From a bacterium (GTDB lineage: Bacteria; Vulcanimicrobiota; Xenobia; Xenobiales; JADMJV01), in NCBI GenBank assembly GCA_018780265.1, contig JADMJV010000096.1, positions 8,247 through 72,246 on the forward strand: a DNA stretch of 64,000 nt, read 5' to 3'. The notes under the pieces are model-generated. The model had not been told where the DNA came from, did not search any database, and was given only the letters and a program-made list of their open reading frames with translations. The position numbers and the translations under genes are program-made. Below, piece by piece: positions 53,949 through 62,472 of the stretch (positions are counted from its first letter, which is position 1; each line of letters starts with the position of its first letter).

Positions 53949-54216
53949 AGAGCAAACAACCGAAACCCGCGGCCGTCGCAAGACCCGTGTGGGTGTAGTG
54001 GTGAGCGACAAGATGGACAAGACCGTAGTGGTGGCTGTCACCCGTCAGTTCCCCCATCCGCTCTACAAGAAGATCATCAAGCGTACCACCAAGTACAAGG
54101 CTCACGACGAGGACAACTCTTGTGGCGTAGGCGACGTGGTGCGCATTGCGGAAACCCGTCCTATTTCGCGTGACAAGCGTTGGCGGATCCAGATTATCCT
54201 CGAGAAGGCTCGCTAG
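53941..54216 (+). CDS. rpsQ: ribosomal protein S17
   Basis: The protein has 91 residues. TRVGVVVSDKMDKTVVVAV and KKIIKRTTKYKAHDEDN are the S17 OB-fold signatures. ATG at 53941 lies inside the end of rpmC (8-base overlap), behind AAGGAG. Confidence 0.96.
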   Translation: MSEEQTTETRGRRKTRVGVVVSDKMDKTVVVAVTRQFPHPLYKKIIKRTTKYKAHDEDNSCGVGDVVRIAETRPISRDKRWRIQIILEKAR

Positions 54217-54225
54217 GAGAGAGAC

Positions 54226-54594
54226 ATGATTCAACAAGAAAGTCGACTCCGCGTCGCCGATAACTCGGGCGCCAAAGAACTGCTCTGCATTCGAGTGCTG
54301 GGCGGCTCCACGCGTAAATATGCAGGCGTGGGCGACATCATTGTCGCCGCCGTCAAGACTGCCACCCCCGGTGGCGCCGTCAAAAAAGGCGACGTGGTCA
54401 AGGCTGTGGTTGTCCGCACCAAAACTCGTGTGCGCCGCAATGACGGCTCCTACATCGGCTTTGACGACAACGCCGCGGTCATCATTCGTGAAGACCGCAA
54501 CCCGCGCGGCACCCGCATCTTCGGACCGGTAGCCCGCGAACTGCGCGAGCGCGATTTCATGAAAATCGTCTCTCTCGCCCCGGAAACCCTATAG
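54226..54594 (+). CDS. rplN: ribosomal protein L14
   Basis: The protein has 122 residues, standard. MIQQESRLRVADNSGAKELL and FDDNAAVIIREDRNPRGTRI are diagnostic. SD AGGAGAGAG. rplX (L24) should follow but does not. Confidence 0.98.
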   Translation: MIQQESRLRVADNSGAKELLCIRVLGGSTRKYAGVGDIIVAAVKTATPGGAVKKGDVVKAVVVRTKTRVRRNDGSYIGFDDNAAVIIREDRNPRGTRIFGPVARELRERDFMKIVSLAPETL

Positions 54595-54645
54595 GATTAT
54601 GCCGCAAATGCCGGAGCACAAAGACGTTCCGGCGGGAGGAAGTAA

Positions 54646-55278
54646 ATGGCTGTCAAGAAACCCGAACAGAAGGGTCGTTCCAAGGGTCCCATCGACCTGG
54701 GTGGTCCCACCACTCACGAGCCTTTCAAAAAGATTCCCCTTCGCCTGAAAGAGAAATACCGCAGCGAAATCGTTCCGGCTCTCAAGGAAAAGTTCAACTA
54801 TAAAAACGTGATGCAGGTGCCCCGCCTCGAGAAGGTGGTCATCAACATCGGTGTTGGTGAAGCCATCGGCAACCCCAAGTTGCTCGATATGGCCTACGCC
54901 GAACTCGGTCACATCGCCGGCCAACGCCCGGTGGTAACCAAAGCGCGTAACTCCATCTCCAACTTCAAACTGCGTGAAGGCGTCAAGATCGGCACCAAGG
55001 TTACCTTGCGCGCCAGTCGCATGTGGGCTTTCTTAGACAAGCTGTTTTCGGTGGTGCTGCCGCGTATCCGCGACTTCCGTGGTCTGCCACCCAAGTCGTT
55101 CGACGGTCGTGGCAACTATGCCATCGGCCTCAAAGAGCAGACCATTTTCCCGGAAATTCAATACGACAAGGTGGAAAAAGTCCGCGGGATGGACATCAAC
55201 ATCGTGACCACCGCCAACACGGATGAAGAGGCCTCGGAGTTTCTCAAACTCCTGGGCTGCCCCATCCGGACTCAGTAA
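54646..55278 (+). CDS. rplE: ribosomal protein L5, N-terminally extended
   Basis: The protein has 210 residues against about 180 usually; the first about 30 residues are a basic Gly/Pro-rich tail (KKPEQKGRSKGPIDLGG) not found in typical L5. The core PRLEKVVINIGVGEA, RPVVTKARNSISNFKLREG and FDGRGNYAIGLKEQTIFPEI is intact. L5 binds 5S rRNA. ATG follows GGAGGAAGTAA. The short gap upstream cannot hold L24. Confidence 0.97.
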   Translation: MAVKKPEQKGRSKGPIDLGGPTTHEPFKKIPLRLKEKYRSEIVPALKEKFNYKNVMQVPRLEKVVINIGVGEAIGNPKLLDMAYAELGHIAGQRPVVTKARNSISNFKLREGVKIGTKVTLRASRMWAFLDKLFSVVLPRIRDFRGLPPKSFDGRGNYAIGLKEQTIFPEIQYDKVEKVRGMDINIVTTANTDEEASEFLKLLGCPIRTQ

Positions 55279-55290
55279 GGAGAGTCGACC

Positions 55291-55689
55291 ATGCCGACCA
55301 CAGACCCCATTGCAGATATGCTGACCCGGGTGCGCAACGCCAACAAGTCTCTTCACGAGCAGGTCGACGTGCCCGCCTCCAAGATGAAGGAGCGCATTGC
55401 CAAAGTGCTTAAGCGCGAAGGCTTCATCAAGGATTATCAGATGATTCAAGCTGGAGTTCAGGGTGTGCTGCGCATCCAGATGAAATACAGCACCGAGCGC
55501 GACCGAGTGATCAATGGCATCACCCGCGTCAGCAAGCCGGGCCTGCGTCGCTACGTAGGCAAAGAAGAGATCCCCAACATTTACGGCGGCATGGGCGTCG
55601 TCATCCTATCCACCCCAAAGGGCGTTATGTCCGGCCGCAAGGCTCGCAAACAGGGTGTAGGTGGCGAAGTCCTGGCCTACGTGTGGTAG
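55291..55689 (+). CDS. rpsH: ribosomal protein S8
   Basis: The protein has 132 residues. TDPIADMLTRVRNANKS and the C-terminal STPKGVMSGRKARKQGVGGE are diagnostic. In E. coli S8 represses the spc operon. SD AAGGAGAG. Only 12 bases separate it from rplE, so rpsN (S14) is absent here. Confidence 0.97.
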   Translation: MPTTDPIADMLTRVRNANKSLHEQVDVPASKMKERIAKVLKREGFIKDYQMIQAGVQGVLRIQMKYSTERDRVINGITRVSKPGLRRYVGKEEIPNIYGGMGVVILSTPKGVMSGRKARKQGVGGEVLAYVW

Positions 55690-55702
55690 CGAGGAGCGGG
55701 CA

Positions 55703-56266
55703 ATGTCACGAATTGGCAAAAAACCTATTGAAATACCCAAGGGCGTCACGGTAACCGTCAACGACGGTAAAGTTACGGTCAAGGGCCCCAAGGGCGAAAT
55801 GGCCCACCACATCCATCCGGAACTGAAAGTTTCGGTGGATGGGTCCAACCTGGTCCTGGAAAATCCGGATCATCAGAACCGTGCCCTGAAGTCAGCCCAC
55901 GGTCTCAGCCGAACGTTGTTGTCCAACGCCGTCACTGGCGTGTCTACGGGCTTCACCAAGTCGTTGGAGATCATCGGGGTTGGCTACCGTGCCGTCCAAC
56001 AGGGCAAGGGTATCCAGCTTCAACTGGGCTACTCGCACCCCATCGATATCGCAGAAATTCCCGACATCACCATGGACGTTGAGGCCGACAATCGCGCCAA
56101 GACCAACTTTATCCATGTGCGTGGTGTGGATCGTCAGAAAGTCGGCCAGGTGGCCGCCAATCTGCGCGAACTGCGTCCTCCGGAGCCTTACAAGGGTAAG
56201 GGCGTCCGCTACATCGGCGAAAAGATCCAGCGCAAAATGGGTAAAGCCGGAAAGGCCGGTAAATAA
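55703..56266 (+). CDS. rplF: ribosomal protein L6
   Basis: The protein has 187 residues. MSRIGKKPIEIPKGVTVTV and the C-terminal PPEPYKGKGVRYIGEKIQRK are diagnostic. ATG at 55703 behind GAGGAGCGG. Confidence 0.98.
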   Translation: MSRIGKKPIEIPKGVTVTVNDGKVTVKGPKGEMAHHIHPELKVSVDGSNLVLENPDHQNRALKSAHGLSRTLLSNAVTGVSTGFTKSLEIIGVGYRAVQQGKGIQLQLGYSHPIDIAEIPDITMDVEADNRAKTNFIHVRGVDRQKVGQVAANLRELRPPEPYKGKGVRYIGEKIQRKMGKAGKAGK

Positions 56267-56268
56267 CC

Positions 56269-56631
56269 GTGATCAAGAAAGTTTCACGCAACGTAACGCG
56301 CACACAGCGCCACCTGCGCGTGCGCAAGCGCCTCTCGGGTTCAACCGAGCGGCCCCGCCTGGTGGTCTATCGCAGCCTCAATCACGTCTACGTGCAGATC
56401 ATCGACGACAGCGTGGGCAACACGCTGGCCGCCGCCAGCAGCCTCGACCCCTCTCTCAAGGGACAGAAATTGTCGCTTAAAGAGAAGGCCGTCAAGGTGG
56501 GTGAGTTGATCGGTCTACGCAGCACCGAAAAGGGCATCACCCAGGTCGTCTTTGACCGCGGTGGTTACAAGTATCACGGTCGAGTGGCCGCTCTGGCCGA
56601 GGCTGCCCGCAGCAAGGGTCTGGAATTCTAG
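56269..56631 (+). CDS. rplR: ribosomal protein L18
   Basis: The protein has 120 residues. RKRLSGSTERPRLVVYRSL and VVFDRGGYKYHGRVAALAEA are diagnostic of L18, which binds 5S rRNA. GTG start 2 bases after rplF. Confidence 0.97.
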   Translation: MIKKVSRNVTRTQRHLRVRKRLSGSTERPRLVVYRSLNHVYVQIIDDSVGNTLAAASSLDPSLKGQKLSLKEKAVKVGELIGLRSTEKGITQVVFDRGGYKYHGRVAALAEAARSKGLEF

Positions 56632-56640
56632 GAGGACATC

Positions 56641-57201
56641 ATGGGAAGACACATCGATCCAGACAATCTGGACCTGAAAGAACATTTGGTTCGCATCAAC
56701 CGCGTGTCCAAGGTGGTCAAAGGCGGCAAACGCTTTGCCTTCTCCGCCCTGGTGGTGGTGGGTGACCAAAATGGTCACGTCGGCGTTGGCCTGGGCAAAG
56801 CGGGCGAAGTCCCCGAAGCCATCCGCAAAGCCAACGAAGACGCCAAGAAAAACTTGATCCGCGTGCCCATGGTGCGTCACACGATTCCCCACGCTCACAC
56901 CGCCGAATTTGGCGCCACCAAAGTGATGATGAAACCGGCTTCGGCCGGCACGGGCGTTATCGCCGGTGGTGCCGTCCGCGCTGTGGTAGAGCTGGCCGGC
57001 ATCAAGGACATTCTCACCAAGACTTTGGGCTCCAAAAACCCCACCAACGTGGTTTACACGGTGGTCAAGGGTCTCAGTGAGCTGCTCAAGGCCGAAGACG
57101 TGGCTGCCCGCCGTGGTAAGACCGTCGAAGAGCTGGTAGGCAAAAAAGTCGCTGCCGTGATCCAGGAAACCCAGCACGCCGCCGTGCCATCTTATAACTA
57201 G
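56641..57201 (+). CDS. rpsE: ribosomal protein S5
   Basis: The protein has 186 residues. VVKGGKRFAFSALVVVGDQN and GHVGVGLGKAGEVPEAIRKA are diagnostic; S5 affects decoding accuracy. SD AGGAGGAC. The 20-base gap to rplO shows no rpmD (L30). Confidence 0.97.
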   Translation: MGRHIDPDNLDLKEHLVRINRVSKVVKGGKRFAFSALVVVGDQNGHVGVGLGKAGEVPEAIRKANEDAKKNLIRVPMVRHTIPHAHTAEFGATKVMMKPASAGTGVIAGGAVRAVVELAGIKDILTKTLGSKNPTNVVYTVVKGLSELLKAEDVAARRGKTVEELVGKKVAAVIQETQHAAVPSYN

Positions 57202-57221
57202 TCAAGTCAAAGGAGTTCATC

Positions 57222-57656
57222 ATGCAACCCAATCAGCTTCGCTCCAACCCGGGCGCCCGCAAGGATTGCCGTCGCGTGGGTCGCGGCGGCAAACTGGGCG
57301 CCCAGGCCACCCGCGGTCACAAGGGCCAGCGCTCCCGCTCGGGCGGCACCAAACCCGGCTTCGAGGGCGGTCAAACCCCGTGGTATCGCCAGTTGCCCAA
57401 ATACCGTGGCTTCAAGAACCATTTCCGCACCGAATACGTGGAAGTCAATTTGAAGCAATTAGAACAATTTGATGCCGATTCGACGGTTACTCCTGAGGCA
57501 TTGAGGGAAAAGGGCTTCGTGCGCCATTTGCGCCAACCCATCAAGGTGCTGGGTACGGGAACTTTGAGCAAGAAACTCACGGTTCAACTGCACGCCACCA
57601 CCGCCTCGGCCCGTGAGGCAATCGAAAAGGCCGGGGGGAAAGTCGAGGTCATCTAG
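57222..57656 (+). CDS. rplO: ribosomal protein L15
   Basis: The protein has 144 residues. RVGRGGKLGAQATRGHKGQR and GFEGGQTPWYRQLPKYRGF are diagnostic. SD AAAGGAG. Its stop shares one base with the secY GTG. Confidence 0.97.
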   Translation: MQPNQLRSNPGARKDCRRVGRGGKLGAQATRGHKGQRSRSGGTKPGFEGGQTPWYRQLPKYRGFKNHFRTEYVEVNLKQLEQFDADSTVTPEALREKGFVRHLRQPIKVLGTGTLSKKLTVQLHATTASAREAIEKAGGKVEVI

Positions 57657-58960
57657 TGTCGACCCCCAAAGAGGCTATCGCTGAAGCGATGAACAGCCGG
57701 GATTTGCGCAGTCGCATATCCTGGCTGTTTATCGGTTTCTTCATTTTTGCCATCGCCGTGCATATCCCCATCCCGGGCATCAACCGCCCTGTCTGGGAAG
57801 CCTTGCTGCGTCAGGGCGAACTCTTCCAATTGTTGGGAATGTTCACCGGTAACGCCCTCAACAAGTTCTCCATTGTGGCTCTGGGTATCACCCCCTACAT
57901 CAACGCCAGCATTATTATGCAACTGTTGACGGTAGTCTCCCCGCAGCTCAAGGACATGCAACGCGAAGGTGGCGACATCGGTCGCCGACAGATTGTGAAG
58001 TACACGCGCTGGCTTACCATTACGCTGTCCTTTGTGCAGTCGACGGTGATGACCACCTCGCTGGCCAGTTTCAAGGAACCCGTCTTTGTCAGCAAGCACC
58101 CCATCTTTCTGGGCGGCCTGGTGCTGACCCTGATGGCCGGCACCTGCTTTATGATCTGGCTGGGCGAGACCATGTCGGAGAAGTCCCTGGGCAGTGGCGT
58201 ATCCCTGCTCATCTTCGCCGGCATCGTGATGTCCTACCCCACCTACCTGATGCAGACCCTGCAGGCCACTCAGGCCGGCGGCGCCCGTCAGGCGCTGGGC
58301 TTGATCGTCTTCTTCCTGATGAGCCTGGGCATCGTGGTCTCGATCATTGTGATGACCCTGGCCGTGCGTAAAGTTCCTATCCAGTTTCCCAAGCGCCAGG
58401 TGGGCAACCGCATCATGGGTGGCCAGTCCACCTTTATTCCGGTCAAGGTCAACAACGCGGGCGTGATTTCCATCATCTTCGCCGTGTCCTTGATGTACCT
58501 GCCCAACACGCTGGTAGGCATGATTCCCCCCTCGGCGCCACCCTGGACGGTGACCTTCAAAGAGTATGTGCAGGCTTTCCTGGACCCGCTGAACCCGTTC
58601 TACAACGTGGCTTACGCCGGAATGGTCATGTTCTTCACCTACTTCTACTCTTCGATCGCCTTCAGCCCTGAAGACATCGCCGACAACCTGAAGAAGCAAG
58701 GCGGTTTCATCCCTGGCATTCGCCCGGGCCGAGCCACCGCCGAATACCTGGGCCGCCTGCTCAATCGTCTCAACCTGGTATCAGGCGTCTTCCTGGCCTT
58801 GCTGGCCATCCTGCCCACGTTCATCATGAAGATGACCAACGTGACCAGTTTCTACCTGGGCTCCACCTCGCTGCTCATTATCGTAGGTGTGGCTTTGGAC
58901 ACGATGAATCAGATTCAGGCTCGCATGGTGTTGCGAAACTATCAGGGATTCATGAAATAA
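57656..58960 (+). CDS. secY: preprotein translocase subunit SecY
   Basis: The protein has 434 residues with ten hydrophobic helices. FIFAIAVHIPIPGIN is helix 1, ALGITPYINASIIMQLL helix 2, and RGxxGG-like cytoplasmic loops and GMVMFFTYFYSSIAFSPEDI in helix 8 match the family. SecY forms the protein-conducting channel with SecE. GTG start directly coupled to rplO. Confidence 0.97.
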   Translation: MSTPKEAIAEAMNSRDLRSRISWLFIGFFIFAIAVHIPIPGINRPVWEALLRQGELFQLLGMFTGNALNKFSIVALGITPYINASIIMQLLTVVSPQLKDMQREGGDIGRRQIVKYTRWLTITLSFVQSTVMTTSLASFKEPVFVSKHPIFLGGLVLTLMAGTCFMIWLGETMSEKSLGSGVSLLIFAGIVMSYPTYLMQTLQATQAGGARQALGLIVFFLMSLGIVVSIIVMTLAVRKVPIQFPKRQVGNRIMGGQSTFIPVKVNNAGVISIIFAVSLMYLPNTLVGMIPPSAPPWTVTFKEYVQAFLDPLNPFYNVAYAGMVMFFTYFYSSIAFSPEDIADNLKKQGGFIPGIRPGRATAEYLGRLLNRLNLVSGVFLALLAILPTFIMKMTNVTSFYLGSTSLLIIVGVALDTMNQIQARMVLRNYQGFMK

Positions 58961-58995
58961 CAACTCAACTGCAACGCAACTGATGCAGTAATGTT

Positions 58996-59028
58996 CCGCC
59001 CGCCCTTCAAAAAAGGGCGGGCGGAGTT
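58996..59028 (+). terminator. hairpin terminator after secY
   Basis: A 12-bp stem, CCGCCCGCCCTT with AAGGGCGGGCGG, around CAAAA is followed by AGTTTT. It likely ends part of the spc transcripts before adk. Confidence 0.78.
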
Positions 59029-59049
59029 TTCTGAACGGGGACCTGGTTC

Positions 59050-59703
59050 GTGAGAATGGTATTGATAGGCCCCCCCGGGGCCGGCAAAGGGACCCAGGCA
59101 TCTATCCTGGCCGCCCACTATCACATTCCCCATATTTCTACCGGCGACATGCTGCGCCAGGAAGTCAAACTGTCCACCACCATCGGCCGGCAGATCAAAG
59201 ACTGCCTGGCGGCCGGCAATCTTGTCTCCGACTCCATGATTTTGGGACTGGTCGAGATGCGCCTGCAACAGATGGACTGTCGCCAGGGTTTTATCCTGGA
59301 CGGATTTCCCCGCTCCCAGGTTCAGGCCGAGGCCACCCACGCCTTGCTGGAAAGACTGGCAAAGCCACTCACCGCGGTGGTCCAGCTGATCATGCCCGAC
59401 GAGGAGATCGTGACCCGGCTCAGTTTTCGGCGAGTCTGCTCGGAATGCACCCGCACCTATCACCTGCTCTACAACGCCCCCAAGACCGAGGACTGTTGCG
59501 ATGTGGATGGGGCGCCCTTGATCCAGCGAGCCGACGACACCGAGAACTCCATCCGCAACCGACTGACGGTCTATCACCGCCAAACCGAACCGGTGGTGGA
59601 ATACTATCGGCGCACCCCGCTGCTCAAAGAGATCAGCGCCGAGGGTGAAGTCAACTCTATCACCCAGGCCATACTTTCGGCCCTGGCAAAGGTGGCCGCA
59701 TGA
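59050..59703 (+). CDS. adk: adenylate kinase
   Basis: The protein has 217 residues, long-LID type. P-loop GPPGAGKGT (7-15), DGFPRSQ, and a zinc LID with CSEC...CCDVDG (Cys, Cys, Cys and probably Asp ligands). It balances ATP, ADP and AMP. The GTG start is behind CGGGGA; an ATG two codons on is an alternative start. Its stop overlaps map. Confidence 0.97.
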   Translation: MRMVLIGPPGAGKGTQASILAAHYHIPHISTGDMLRQEVKLSTTIGRQIKDCLAAGNLVSDSMILGLVEMRLQQMDCRQGFILDGFPRSQVQAEATHALLERLAKPLTAVVQLIMPDEEIVTRLSFRRVCSECTRTYHLLYNAPKTEDCCDVDGAPLIQRADDTENSIRNRLTVYHRQTEPVVEYYRRTPLLKEISAEGEVNSITQAILSALAKVAA

Positions 59704-60467
59704 GCAAAAGCAAGACCGGAATCATCCTGAAAACGGCCAACGAGATCGAAATCATTCGCGAGGCCGGCAGGATGCTCAAAGAATGCCTCCAGTTGGTGCG
59801 AGAAGCCACCGCCGAGCGCGTGCGCACCAAAGACCTGGACCAACTGGCCTACGACTACATCGTCTCCAAAGGGGGCCGTCCGGCCTTCAAGGGCTATCGC
59901 GGTTTCCCGGCCACCCTGTGCGTCTCGGTCAACGAAGAGGTGGTCCACGGCATCCCCAACAATCGCCGCCTCAAGTCGGGCGACATTGTCAGCGTGGACT
60001 GCGGCTTTGTGTGGCAGGGTCTGATCGCCGACTCGGCCACCACCATCGCCGTGGGCAGCATTGAGCCCAATATCGAGAAGTTGCTCAAAGTCACCGAGGA
60101 GTCGCTCTATCTGGGTATCGGGCAGGCTCGCGCCGGAAACTACGTCCAGGACATTTCGCGAGCCGTGCAAGAGCACGTGGAAAGTCACGGATTCTCCATC
60201 GTGCGCGACCTGGTGGGGCACGGCGTGGGCAAGGAACTGCACGAAGAACCGCAGGTCCCCAACTACGTATCCAAGGATCGGGGAGCCAAACTGGAGACGG
60301 GCATGGTGATCGCCATCGAGCCCATGGTCAACACCGGAACTTACGAAGTTCATCAGAAAAGAGACGGCTGGACCATCGTCACCAAAGACAAAGGTTACTC
60401 GGCTCACTACGAACATACGGTGGCGATCACAAATAACGGTCCCATGATCTTGACGAACGGAGAATAA
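59700..60467 (+). CDS. map: methionine aminopeptidase type I
   Basis: The protein has 255 residues. Metal ligands are in VSVDCGFVWQGLIADSATT (Asp, Asp), VGHGVGKELHEEP (His), VIAIEPMVN (Glu) and the late AHYEHTVAI (Glu). It removes the first Met from new proteins. ATG overlaps the adk stop by 4 bases. Confidence 0.97.
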   Translation: MSKSKTGIILKTANEIEIIREAGRMLKECLQLVREATAERVRTKDLDQLAYDYIVSKGGRPAFKGYRGFPATLCVSVNEEVVHGIPNNRRLKSGDIVSVDCGFVWQGLIADSATTIAVGSIEPNIEKLLKVTEESLYLGIGQARAGNYVQDISRAVQEHVESHGFSIVRDLVGHGVGKELHEEPQVPNYVSKDRGAKLETGMVIAIEPMVNTGTYEVHQKRDGWTIVTKDKGYSAHYEHTVAITNNGPMILTNGE

Positions 60468-60542
60468 TTCCTTAATATACCGAAGCGCTTTAGGCGGGCT
60501 ACCGCTTTGGCGCCGATCTGCGAAGGAATCGCTGAATCGAAC

Positions 60543-60758
60543 GTGACCCAGAATCAACCCAGGTCCGCCCTAGCCACGGTAGTAGAAATACTGCCCAACG
60601 CTTTGGTGCGACTGAAGACCGAGTACGGCGCGGAAGTTCTGGCTCATTTTTCAGCCGAGGCACGCAGTGAGCTGGTGCGGTTACTCCCCGGAGATCGGGT
60701 GAGGATCGAACTTTCACCGTATCACAAAGGTCGTGGACGTATCGTTGGCAAGGCGTAA
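60543..60758 (+). CDS. infA: translation initiation factor IF-1, divergent
   Basis: From the GTG at 60543 the protein has 71 residues, matching IF-1 length; a TTG at 60507 would add 12 residues and has a similar weak site. VVEILPNALVRLKTEYGAEV and LLPGDRVRIELSPYHKGRGR follow the IF-1 OB fold (ETLPN...V...G...AH...GDxVxxELSPYDxxKGRI). The usual basic N-terminus and several RNA-contact residues differ. The place between map and rpmJ is classic for infA. Confidence 0.85.
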   Translation: MTQNQPRSALATVVEILPNALVRLKTEYGAEVLAHFSAEARSELVRLLPGDRVRIELSPYHKGRGRIVGKA

Positions 60759-60796
60759 TGCTCACCTGTCAGCGTAGTTGAGGAGCTAGAAACATA

Positions 60797-60910
60797 ATGA
60801 AAGTTAAGCCTTCTGTGAAAAAGCGCTGTGAAAAGTGCCAGATCATCGTACGCAAAGGTCGAGTCCGCGTCATTTGCGTGGTAGCAAAACACAAGCAGAT
60901 TCAAGGCTAA
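60797..60910 (+). CDS. rpmJ: ribosomal protein L36
   Basis: The protein has 37 residues: MKVKPSVKKRCEKCQIIVRK then GRVRVICVVAKHKQIQG. The zinc ligands Cys11, Cys14, Cys27 and His32 are all present (C+ form). ATG follows GAGGAGCTAG. Confidence 0.97.
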   Translation: MKVKPSVKKRCEKCQIIVRKGRVRVICVVAKHKQIQG

Positions 60911-60923
60911 GAGGAGAAACAAC

Positions 60924-61295
60924 GTGGCCCGTATTTCTGGAGTGGACCTGCCCCGAGACAAGCGGATCGAAATCGGTCTGACTTATATCTTTGGCATTGG
61001 TCGAACCACCTCAAAGAAAATCCTTGACTCCACTGGAGTCAATGCCTCTACGCGCGTGCGCGCCCTGACGGAAGAAGAGGTCGGTAAACTCCGTGAGTAC
61101 ATCGACAAGCACGTCAAGGTCGAAGGCGACCTGCGCCGCGACATCACTCAAAACATCAAGCGACTGATCGAGATCAACTGCTATCGTGGCATCCGCCACC
61201 GTCGCAGCCTGCCGGTCCGCGGTCAGCGCACCAAGACCAACGCTCGCACCCGCAAAGGTCCGAAACGTACCGTTGGACGCAAGAAGAGTAAGTAA
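60924..61295 (+). CDS. rpsM: ribosomal protein S13
   Basis: The protein has 123 residues. ARISGVDLPRDKRIEIGLTY and GIRHRRSLPVRGQRTKTNAR are diagnostic. S13 contacts P-site tRNA and L5. GTG start behind GAGGAGAAAC. Confidence 0.97.
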   Translation: MARISGVDLPRDKRIEIGLTYIFGIGRTTSKKILDSTGVNASTRVRALTEEEVGKLREYIDKHVKVEGDLRRDITQNIKRLIEINCYRGIRHRRSLPVRGQRTKTNARTRKGPKRTVGRKKSK

Positions 61296-61323
61296 TTAGG
61301 GTAAGCGAGCAAGGAGAGCTGAA

Positions 61324-61719
61324 ATGGCTAAATCAAAAAAGCAAGTCCGTGGACGCAAGAAAGTCCTCAAGAACACCCCACGTGGTATCGCTCATATTCA
61401 GTCGTCGTTTAACAACACGATTGTCACCATCAGCGATCCGCAGGGTAACGCCATCTCTTGGGCCTCGGCCGGTGGCCAGGGTTTCAAGGGTTCGCGCAAG
61501 AGCACCCCATTCGCCGCTGGTGTGGCTGCCGAGCAGGCCGCTAAACTGGCCGCAGAGCACGGTGTGCGCTTCCTCGAGGTTTTCGTCAAGGGTCCCGGCT
61601 CCGGTCGTGAGGCCGCCATTCGCAGCCTTCAGGCCGCCGGTATGGAGATCAGCCTTATCCGCGACGTAACCCCTATCCCCCACAACGGCTGCCGCCCTCC
61701 CAAGCGTCGCCGCGTCTAG
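61324..61719 (+). CDS. rpsK: ribosomal protein S11
   Basis: The protein has 131 residues. GIAHIQSSFNNTIVTISDPQ and the C-terminal DVTPIPHNGCRPPKRRRV are diagnostic. ATG behind AAGGAG. Confidence 0.98.
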   Translation: MAKSKKQVRGRKKVLKNTPRGIAHIQSSFNNTIVTISDPQGNAISWASAGGQGFKGSRKSTPFAAGVAAEQAAKLAAEHGVRFLEVFVKGPGSGREAAIRSLQAAGMEISLIRDVTPIPHNGCRPPKRRRV

Positions 61720-61754
61720 TTTTCCATAGAAGAATCGATTAGGAGGTCACCGCG

Positions 61755-62384
61755 GTGGCTCGTTATACTGGACCGGTATGTAGATTGTGCCGGCGTGAAG
61801 CTGTCAAATTATTCCTCAAAGGTGAGCGTTGCTTGACCAACAAGTGCGCCATCGAGCGTCGCAACTACCCGCCGGGACAACACGGACCGGGTAAGCAGCG
61901 CAAACTGTCCCAATACGGCATCCAACTGCGCGAAAAGCAGAAGATGCGCAAGATCTATGGTGTGAGCGAGAAGCAATTCCGCAGCTACTTCACCAAGGCC
62001 GACCGCGCCCAGGGCGTGACCGGCGATCTGTTCTTGCGCCTGCTCGAGCGTCGCCTGGACAACGTGGTGCATCGCCTCGGCTTTGCTGCCTCGCGCTCGG
62101 CTGCTCGCCAGCTGGTGGCTCACGGCAACATCTTCGTGGACGGCAAGAAGCTCGACATCCCCTCGTTCCTGGTCAAGCCAGGCATGACGGTGTCGGTCAC
62201 CGAGCGCCACGTGGCCAATCCCTTTATTGTGGAGAACCTGGAACGGACCCGCATGCGGAGCGTGCCGGGCTGGCTGGAGTTGAGCCCCGAAAAACCCGAA
62301 GGAAAAGTTGTTTCGCTTCCGTCTCGTGCGGAAATAGACACTCAAGTTACCGAGCAACTGATCGTCGAGTTCTACTCCAAGTAA
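61755..62384 (+). CDS. rpsD: ribosomal protein S4, zinc-binding form
   Basis: The protein has 209 residues. The zinc site is Cys9, Cys12, Cys26, Cys31. The S4 RNA-binding motif is RRLDNVVHRLGFAASRSAAR followed by LVAHGNIFVDGKK. S4 starts 30S assembly and is an autoregulator of the alpha operon in many bacteria. GTG start behind TAGGAGGT. Confidence 0.97.
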   Translation: MARYTGPVCRLCRREAVKLFLKGERCLTNKCAIERRNYPPGQHGPGKQRKLSQYGIQLREKQKMRKIYGVSEKQFRSYFTKADRAQGVTGDLFLRLLERRLDNVVHRLGFAASRSAARQLVAHGNIFVDGKKLDIPSFLVKPGMTVSVTERHVANPFIVENLERTRMRSVPGWLELSPEKPEGKVVSLPSRAEIDTQVTEQLIVEFYSK

Positions 62385-62412
62385 TCTTGACATCGAATTC
62401 GGTCTGAGGCGA

Positions 62413-62430
62413 GGACCCCTGCGGGGGTCC
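62413..62430 (+). promoter_or_regulatory. hairpin between rpsD and rpoA
   Basis: GGACCCC-TGCG-GGGGTCC, extended by GCGA/TCGC with one bulge, in the 88-base gap. TTGACA at 62386 has no -10 partner. A processing or attenuation stem is possible. Confidence 0.45.
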
Positions 62431-62472
62431 ATCGCACCTTAGTAGAGGCCGTAACCATAAGGAGTTTCATCT

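Noticed and set aside
62386..62415. TTGACA upstream of rpoA as a promoter.
   Set aside because: No -10 element at 16-18 bases; the match is probably chance.
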